DNA from: Phaeodactylibacter xiamenensis
Lineage (GTDB): Bacteria > Bacteroidota > Bacteroidia > Chitinophagales > Saprospiraceae
Direction: 5' to 3'
Assembly (NCBI RefSeq): GCF_000759025.1
Contig: NZ_JPOS01000020.1
Location: forward strand, 124,001-188,000
DNA length: 64,000 nucleotides
Positions 58,715 to 64,000 of the stretch are shown here, in pieces. Within the stretch, counting starts at the first letter, position 1; the number at the start of each line of letters is the position of its first letter. A program made the position numbers and the translations under genes. The notes under the pieces were generated by a model. The model worked only from the letters and a program-made list of their open reading frames with translations. It was not told the DNA's origin and did no database searches.

Positions 58715-59308
58715 TTAAAAAAACATACCGTAGGAATTCCTGGCGTTATTGAACCGATCAAGCATACGCTCCCGTGCGTGCGCTTCGTCAAATTCATTGA
58801 CATCCCATTCTTCTACGCACGTCCATTCCACCATATCTTCGTGGTCTTCGTGCTTAGGGTCGTTGATGGCTTCCACCATATGGTAATAGCCCCAAATGCC
58901 TCCACAGTCTTCAGGCGGGCATGCCCCTTTGCCTTTGAGTAGTTTAGGGTAGGTTTCGCCCGGTTCTGCCTCCAGTACTTTTTGGACCTCTATGATATGT
59001 TCCCAGCTGTCCCCGAAATCATATTCGTAGATCAGTGAATCGCCTTTGGCGCTAAGGTAGTCTTGTACCTTTTCCTCGCGGCCGTCCTGCGTCTCATCCA
59101 TATCGAACTCGTCAGGCATGCCGATACTGAAACTCCGCCGCCGATCGGTAAAAGCATGCAGGTGGCTGTTGGTCCAGCCCATGGCACCTTGTATGATCGC
59201 ATGCAACTGTTGAAAGTCCAGCCCTGCCGGGATTTGTATCTGCCGCCAAATGGGAGGCTTTTGGGAGCCCATCAGCGTGATTTTGAGTTGAAAAACGGTT
59301 TGGCTCAT
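58715..59308 (-). CDS. Plasmid pRiA4b ORF-3-like protein
   Basis: 197 residues. The family pattern is plain: FQLKITLMGSQKPPIWRQIQIP, FQQLHAIIQGAMGWTNSHLHAF, YEYDFGDSWEHIIEV and GACPPEDCGGIWGYYHM. The family (PF07929) is found on plasmids, near IS1096-type elements and alone in chromosomes. Its function is unknown. No transposase lies here. A CAAAGTTA (minus TAACTTTG) box lies at 59374-59381, 66 bp upstream. Confidence 0.88.
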   Translation of the reverse strand: MSQTVFQLKITLMGSQKPPIWRQIQIPAGLDFQQLHAIIQGAMGWTNSHLHAFTDRRRSFSIGMPDEFDMDETQDGREEKVQDYLSAKGDSLIYEYDFGDSWEHIIEVQKVLEAEPGETYPKLLKGKGACPPEDCGGIWGYYHMVEAINDPKHEDHEDMVEWTCVEEWDVNEFDEAHARERMLDRFNNARNSYGMFF

Positions 59309-59404
59309 CTGTGATAATCTTTTAAGCTTTTGATTGCGGAATGGCCCTTGGGCAGGTCATCCGAGTCGATGTACAAAGTTAACTTTTAAACAACATCAAA
59401 ACCT

Positions 59405-59412
59405 TACCTTTG
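59405..59412 (+). promoter_or_regulatory. Candidate -7 box of the alkaline phosphatase gene
   Basis: TACCTTTG matches TAnnTTTG and lies 21 bp before the start codon. On the other strand TAACTTTG at 59374-59381 could serve the divergent gene. No clear -33 boxes. Confidence 0.4.
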
Positions 59413-59433
59413 CCTAAAACTGCATTACGCGAT

Positions 59434-60528
59434 ATGAAAAAGCTACTCTTCCTCCTCGCCACTATCCTCGTGGTACAGAGCTGCAACAACAGCTACCAGC
59501 AAATGGCCATCCGTAAAAAGCCAAAAAATGTCATCCTGCTGATTGGGGACGGCATGGGGCTGACGCAGATGTCCACTGCTTTTTACTACCAGGATAAAAC
59601 GCCCAGCTTTACCCGTTTCCAGCACATCGGGCTGCACCAAAATGAACCCACTGACGCTACGATTACCGACTCGGCGGCGGGCGCTACTGCGTTCTCAACC
59701 GGTTACAAATCCTACAACAGCGCCATTGGAGTAGATAAAGATACGATTGCCCGGGAGACGATCCTCGAGATGGCTGCAGCCCGGGGGCAGGCTACCGGCG
59801 TTATAGCCACCTCTTCTATCACGCATGCTACGCCTGCTTCCTTTTTTGCGCATGTGGAAAACCGGGGTATGGCAGATGAAATAGCGGCTCAGCTACCTGC
59901 AGCGCCTGTCGATTTCTTTGCGGGTGGTGGCATTGAGTTCTTTGCCCGCCGTAAGGATGGCAAAAATTACCTGGATTCCCTTGCCGCTTACGGTTACCTG
60001 ATGGATACCACTGCTCTTGCCAAGCCTGCGGCCTGGGACTATAGCAAAAAGTATGGCTACCTCCTGGCTTCTGATGGTATGCCGAAAATGTCAGAAGGTC
60101 GGGGAGACTTCCTCCCTGAAGCTACCGCCATGGCTATTGATTTTCTTTCTGAGGACAAAGATGGTTTCTTCCTCATGGTGGAAGGCTCTCAAATTGACTG
60201 GGGTGGCCATGCGAACGATGGTGATTACATCATTGAGGAAGTGAAAGACTTTGATAAAGCGATTGATGCGGCGCTGAATTTTGCAGAAAAAGATGGGAAT
60301 ACCCTGGTGATTGTTACCGCAGATCATGAAACGGGCGGGATGTCCCTCTCAGCCGCTGAAGTGCGCATGCAGCGGACTTATGAGCATATCAACCCTACCT
60401 TCTCTACTGGCGGGCACTCTGCTACGCTTATCCCGGTTTATGCCTACGGCCCCGGCGCAGCTAAGTTTATGGGCATTTATCAAAACAACGATATTTTCGG
60501 CCTGATGCTGCAAGCCCTGCGCTGGTAA
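59434..60528 (+). CDS. Alkaline phosphatase lipoprotein
   Basis: 364 residues from the ATG at 59434. MKKLLFLLATILVVQSC is a lipoprotein signal (VQSC, Cys17). The PhoA-type domain has NVILLIGDGMGLTQM (first metal Asp), the nucleophile region ITDSAAGATAFSTG (Ser), SQIDWGGHAND and VTADHETGGMSL and GGHSATLIPV with the metal ligands. It would release phosphate from esters at the outer side of the cell. No Pho-box-like signal was seen. A stem-loop terminator lies 25 bp behind. Confidence 0.93.
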   Translation: MKKLLFLLATILVVQSCNNSYQQMAIRKKPKNVILLIGDGMGLTQMSTAFYYQDKTPSFTRFQHIGLHQNEPTDATITDSAAGATAFSTGYKSYNSAIGVDKDTIARETILEMAAARGQATGVIATSSITHATPASFFAHVENRGMADEIAAQLPAAPVDFFAGGGIEFFARRKDGKNYLDSLAAYGYLMDTTALAKPAAWDYSKKYGYLLASDGMPKMSEGRGDFLPEATAMAIDFLSEDKDGFFLMVEGSQIDWGGHANDGDYIIEEVKDFDKAIDAALNFAEKDGNTLVIVTADHETGGMSLSAAEVRMQRTYEHINPTFSTGGHSATLIPVYAYGPGAAKFMGIYQNNDIFGLMLQALRW

Positions 60529-60552
60529 CAGCGTCTACGTGCAGCCGAAAAT

Positions 60553-60587
60553 GTGCCCGGTACGGCTTGCGAGCTTGTACCGGGCAC
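60553..60587 (+). terminator. Terminator of the alkaline phosphatase gene
   Basis: GTGCCCGGTAC (60553-60563) and GTACCGGGCAC (60577-60587) form a perfect 11-bp stem with a 13-base loop, then TGCTATTTTAT. Confidence 0.7.
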
Positions 60588-60629
60588 TGCTATTTTATCG
60601 AGACAATTTATCGAGACCGTTATTCCTCA

Positions 60630-63026
60630 TTATCGGCTGATGACCGCCCTTTCCACATGCTGTTGGTCGTTTTGGGTCAACCGGATGAGGTAAGTGCCTT
60701 CCGGAAGTTGGCTGGTTTCCAGTTGGAAGGCGTTGGAGCCACTCACTGCCTGATCCGTGAACGCCTGCAGCGTGCGGCCCATCAGGTCGAGCAGCTCAAT
60801 TTCCACTTTGCCCTCAGTTGCGGCACGGTATTGCAGATTGACGAGGTCTTTGGCGGGGTTAGGGAAGATGCGGAAGCCGGCGCCTTTAGTCAGGTCGTTG
60901 CTTTTCAGGCCGGAAGGATTGCCCACGGCGATTCCATTTTCTCCGGGTAAAGCAGAGCCAATAGTAATGGTGTAATCTTCTACCTCGCCATAACTGAATG
61001 TTTCACAAGGCGTGGAATAAGCGTTGTACTTCATGGCTACCCGCATGCGCGTAGTGCCTGGAGTTGCGTTTGGAGATACACTCAGGGTACCTGACAAAGT
61101 GCCTGTACCGCTGCCCTGTCCGATTTGCTCTCCGGCATCTGAGAAGTCGCCATCACGGTTGTAATCAATCCACAGGCGCCAGTATTCAGTGTAAGTAGAG
61201 CTGGAGAAGCCGGGCACCAGTGTGACGGAAACAGAGCCTCCGGGCGTGAGTGCGGTGGAAAGGTTGGTGTAGTCCCCATAGCCACCGTCGTTGCCGGAGT
61301 TGTTATTAATACTGCCAAACTGTATTCGCTGAATCCATTCGAAATTGCTATTGCTGCCTTCCGAGCCGCAGTAGCTTGGTGGCGGGGGAGGAGGTGTGCT
61401 GCCTACACAGAAATTAGTGGCCTCGCTGCTGGCGAAGCTGCCTCCCGAAGCCAGTACCGTACTGCCATCGGTGAGGCTGTACGAGCCGTTGCCGTAACCA
61501 CAGCAGATACCATCTCCATAGCTGTCGAAGATGGTGAAGTCATAGCAGCCATTCGGCAGGCAGATGTCTTCGGTGACGGTAGACCCTGCACCGCTGTATG
61601 GCCCACCGGAAGCTACGGTTGTGCCACTGCCATTAACCACGCTCCAGGTCGTCTCTCCCGGGTAGTTGTCCAGGTTAATGGTGAGCGTAATCTCATTGTC
61701 GTTGCAGGTGGGGTTGCCGCCGCCACCGTCACAGGCCTGCAGGCAGGAGGCATTGGACACACGGTTACGGATGACGTTGCCAGGCTGTGATCCAAAGCCG
61801 AGGTTGAAGTTGATCCCGACGTTCTGAATGTGGCAGTAGCTCATAATCGTTCCTCCATTGCTGGGGTAGCCCGGCAGAGAGCAGGAGCCCTCTGTTGATC
61901 CGGCACAGCCATCGATAGCCGTATTATTGCCATTCCAGACACAGGCGTGGGTGTGGCGGGAACCGAACAGGTGCCCAAACTCGTGAGTGGTGACCATAAT
62001 CGTGAAGGAGTAAGTCGGCACCTGCGAATAAGAAGAGCTAATGGAAGAGAAACACAGGCTATTATCCGGATTGCTGTTGCAAAGCCCGGAGAAGCCAGCA
62101 GCGATACCACCGCTGGCCTGATAGGACAACAAGTGGCCCAGATCTCCATTGACCCCATTACGGAAGTTTTGGAAATCAGAAAGCATTCCGGAACTGGAAT
62201 TACTGGAGTAAGGGCTGCTGGAGCTCCAGACAAAAATTTCTGAAACTACGGTGTTGATATTCTCATTGGCATAGAGCGTGGCCACCTCGTTGGCAATGCC
62301 CGTTACGTAGTTGGTCGCGCCTTGTGTACCCCCTTTGTTTTGGAAAATGTCATAATCTACTTCGTAGTAAAAACGCACACAGTCGCTAAGTGCCCGTGTG
62401 CCGACTTGTGGCTGCAGTTCCTCCCGGGTGTAGCCTTCGCCATCGTCGGGTGTACCGCAATCGTAAGCCATGCGCTCCAGTACATCCTTATCGTTGTACA
62501 GGATGTAGCGGGTTTCATTGCGGTTGCCTTCCAACTGGCCAAGGACGAGATTGCCCCCTCTTGCCGGGCTGAACAGGCCCATGACCCCATCTTCAAAAAC
62601 ACTCAGGGAGGCAATAGAACCGGACTCCCCTTTGATAATGCCACGGTAGTGCACGCCGTAGTCTACATCAGCGGCAGACTCGGTCTGACTGTCCGTAACC
62701 TGGAAATCATCGGTAAAGAGGTCCACCCTGACCAGCTCAATGGCGAGCTCGCTGCGATGGGTGGAGGGTAAGTTAAACGTGATGCGGTCTGGCTGCTCGG
62801 CATGGAGTTGCTGTACCACCTCGTCCCGCATTTCGAGCAGATCGTACTGGTCAGGAGCCTCGTCCCCAAGGTTCGCCCGTCCTTCAGATTGGTCAAAAGC
62901 AGTTACCATTTGGAAAGGCATGCCCTTGCGTTTCTCCGCCTTAACGAGCTCGGCAGGCTTTAGGATGCCTTGCCCAAAGAGGGACAGGGCAAGGAAACAG
63001 GAGATTGTTGTAAGTAGAGTTTTCAT
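60630..63026 (-). CDS. Secreted reprolysin-like metalloprotease with GEVED domain and type IX sorting tail
   Basis: 798 residues. Signal peptide to about residue 19 (FLALSLFGQG). A propeptide-like region precedes the M12B-type domain with TTHEFGHLFGSRHTHACVW at about 345-360 (HExxHxxGxxH). Two Gly/Ser-rich beta modules follow (about 435-550; the first with YPGETTWSVVNG), then a GEVED domain (FSYGEVEDYTI near 675-685) and a PNP-type sorting tail (FRIFPNPAKDLVNLQYR ... GTYLIRL). It would be secreted by the type IX system and digest proteins outside the cell. Single-gene unit. Confidence 0.92.
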   Translation of the reverse strand: MKTLLTTISCFLALSLFGQGILKPAELVKAEKRKGMPFQMVTAFDQSEGRANLGDEAPDQYDLLEMRDEVVQQLHAEQPDRITFNLPSTHRSELAIELVRVDLFTDDFQVTDSQTESAADVDYGVHYRGIIKGESGSIASLSVFEDGVMGLFSPARGGNLVLGQLEGNRNETRYILYNDKDVLERMAYDCGTPDDGEGYTREELQPQVGTRALSDCVRFYYEVDYDIFQNKGGTQGATNYVTGIANEVATLYANENINTVVSEIFVWSSSSPYSSNSSSGMLSDFQNFRNGVNGDLGHLLSYQASGGIAAGFSGLCNSNPDNSLCFSSISSSYSQVPTYSFTIMVTTHEFGHLFGSRHTHACVWNGNNTAIDGCAGSTEGSCSLPGYPSNGGTIMSYCHIQNVGINFNLGFGSQPGNVIRNRVSNASCLQACDGGGGNPTCNDNEITLTINLDNYPGETTWSVVNGSGTTVASGGPYSGAGSTVTEDICLPNGCYDFTIFDSYGDGICCGYGNGSYSLTDGSTVLASGGSFASSEATNFCVGSTPPPPPPSYCGSEGSNSNFEWIQRIQFGSINNNSGNDGGYGDYTNLSTALTPGGSVSVTLVPGFSSSTYTEYWRLWIDYNRDGDFSDAGEQIGQGSGTGTLSGTLSVSPNATPGTTRMRVAMKYNAYSTPCETFSYGEVEDYTITIGSALPGENGIAVGNPSGLKSNDLTKGAGFRIFPNPAKDLVNLQYRAATEGKVEIELLDLMGRTLQAFTDQAVSGSNAFQLETSQLPEGTYLIRLTQNDQQHVERAVISR

Positions 63027-63506
63027 ACTAATTATTAATGGTTAAAAAGAATTTCAGAATGAAGAAGCAGCCTGGAAGGCATACAAAACCCACTGCTGGC
63101 CAATCCCATTGATGGCAGCAGGTAAAGCCGTATTGCTTCAAAAAGCATGAAGAGGACCTAATGCACGGCACCTAACCTGTAACAGGCTATGTTGCAGTGA
63201 TCCAAAGCTTTTGAACAGCTCAAACTGAGCGTCACTATCCGATTGTTTCTCGGCACTTAAGTGCCATGCGGGTGAAAACACCTGTTAGGAGTACAGGAGC
63301 ATTTGTTCTGGCAAGCGTTGATCCAGATTGACTTTAAGCCCATTCAAATTTTCGGGCTCAGTATAATATGGATATAACCAGGGGTGTAAATCTTAAATGT
63401 TTGGAGTCTTGGTTTAAAGTAAGAAGCTTGTTCTGTCTCGATGGTGATAAATGTAGTAAAAATTAATGTATAAGCAAAAAAACGGCATTTTTGATGAACA
63501 AAAAAA
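63027..63506. other. Intergenic region upstream of the metalloprotease gene
   Basis: About 480 bp (560 with the terminator) without a coding frame. It should carry the promoter of the metalloprotease (minus). A palindromic GGCACTTAAGTGCC lies at about 63253-63266. The right part is AT-rich. No RNA gene recognised. Confidence 0.4.
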
Positions 63507-63536
63507 GAGCACTGCGGCTCCTTTGCCGCAGCGCTC
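63507..63536 (-). terminator. Terminator of the secreted protein gene at the right edge
   Basis: GAGCACTGCGGC (63507-63518) pairs with GCCGCAGCGCTC (63525-63536), one G-U on the minus strand, followed by TTTTTTTG. It lies 55 bp behind the stop of the gene at 63591. Confidence 0.8.
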
Positions 63537-63590
63537 GAAATTCACACAATTAATGCCATGTCTTTACAGCCTTTTGCGGCTGTCTGTATG

Positions 63591-64000
63591 TTAATACCTG
63601 GAAATGGTAAATTTCTCTACCCAGTACTGATGCCCGGCCTGTACCCGCACGACGTAGGTGCCGGCTGGCAGTTGACTGACGTCGATTTGCTGTTGCACGG
63701 TACCAGGCATCCAATCTAGTGTGCCGATTGGCATTTGCTGTCCGGTCAGGGCATAGACTTCCACCCTCGCTTGCTCCAATTGTGGCTGATCAAGCTGTAG
63801 CGTGAGCAAATCCGCTACGGGATTGGGGTACAGGCTAAGTGCTGCGGTGGGCGCATTTTCTTCCAAAGCCGCTAATGGGGTGCCCAATCCATTGCTGCCT
63901 GAACAGTCGTCTCCTTCATAAATAATGATGTTGCGGAAGTAGGAGTTGCCATTGCGGGGCGGTCGGTCATGGTCAGCCGTGAAGAACAGGTACTGAAATT
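63591..64000 (-). CDS. C-terminal part of a secreted protein with type IX sorting tail (runs off the window)
   Basis: The minus frame is open to the window end, giving about 135 residues. The edge part reads FTADHDRPPRNGNSYFRNI and IIYEGDDCSGSNG; a YPNPVADLLTLQLDQ...GTYVVRVQAGHQYWVEKF tail then forms a PNP-type type IX sorting domain. The catalytic or binding part lies outside the window, so the function is unknown. It is the second such protein in a row. Confidence 0.85.
   Translation of the reverse strand, partial: FQYLFFTADHDRPPRNGNSYFRNIIIYEGDDCSGSNGLGTPLAALEENAPTAALSLYPNPVADLLTLQLDQPQLEQARVEVYALTGQQMPIGTLDWMPGTVQQQIDVSQLPAGTYVVRVQAGHQYWVEKFTISRY

Noticed and set aside
58715-59308. pRiA4b ORF-3-like protein as part of an IS1096-type transposon
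   Set aside because: No transposase or terminal inverted repeats around it; the family is often chromosomal and solitary.

Overview
This window is a stretch of chromosome from a Bacteroidota bacterium, most likely a marine or aquatic member of the Saprospiria (Lewinella / Phaeodactylibacter / Haliscomenobacter-like). The evidence is the secreted proteins with type IX secretion C-termini (a CHU_C/gliding-motility type domain at 15871 and PNP-type sorting tails at 60630 and 63591), a TonB-dependent receptor with a CarboxypepD-reg-like front domain, a hybrid two-component regulator with a periplasmic propeller, and the Bacteroidota-type acetyl/succinyl-ornithine carbamoyltransferase. Shine-Dalgarno sequences are scarce and a few TAnnTTTG -7 boxes are visible. 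No rRNA, tRNA, CRISPR array, prophage or intact insertion sequence was seen.

Layout. 1-2.7 kb: end of an oxalate/formate-type MFS carrier with its 39-residue small partner, a Cache-AraC regulator and fdhD (formate dehydrogenase maturation). 3-6.3 kb: a forward operon of a secreted formylglycine-generating-enzyme-fold protein, a Tat-exported Gfo/Idh/MocA oxidoreductase and ApbE. 6.3-8.7 kb: two PIN-type toxin-antitoxin pairs flanking a 1-Cys peroxiredoxin. 8.9-15.2 kb: a reverse operon pheS-hisS-hypothetical-gatA-membrane MutS-like ATPase. 15.3-22.4 kb: a predicted nuclease-fold protein and a 2.2-kilo-residue secreted metalloprotease/adhesin. 22.7-25 kb: two CBS-domain proteins, a secreted helical protein and a His/Asp-rich lipoprotein. 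25.1-35.5 kb: a SusC-like uptake locus (hybrid two-component regulator, 37-residue membrane peptide, TonB receptor, two paralogous beta-helix lipoproteins). 35.7-38.4 kb: a compact, apparently undescribed module: a VWA-domain gene broken by an 8-bp tandem duplication, translationally coupled to a divergent adenylosuccinate-synthetase-like ligase, followed by a small membrane protein, and preceded by two identical-geometry dyad operators. 38.9-50 kb: mixed housekeeping, stress and signalling genes (SPOR protein, thioredoxin-like, UspA, hybrid kinase, DinB, cNMP-patatin, DUF4407, an AT-hook nucleoid-type protein, DUF202). 50.2-58.7 kb: the arginine biosynthesis operon (GNAT-argG-argC-argF'-argB-argE-argH, argD absent), interrupted by a 173-bp MITE plus an XRE regulator and by a DUF433/DUF5615 toxin-antitoxin pair. 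58.7-64 kb: pRiA4b ORF-3-like protein, alkaline phosphatase lipoprotein, a secreted reprolysin-like metalloprotease, and the C-terminal end of another secreted protein running off the right edge.

The best candidates for something new are the VWA / PurA-like module with its dyads, a minus-strand terminator with no gene in front of it (38546-38572), the 37-residue peptide in front of the TonB receptor, a homopolymer frameshift in a lipoprotein signal peptide, and the IS630-like MITE whose terminal repeat supplies the stop codon of a neighbouring gene. All functional statements come from reading motifs; no database search was run.
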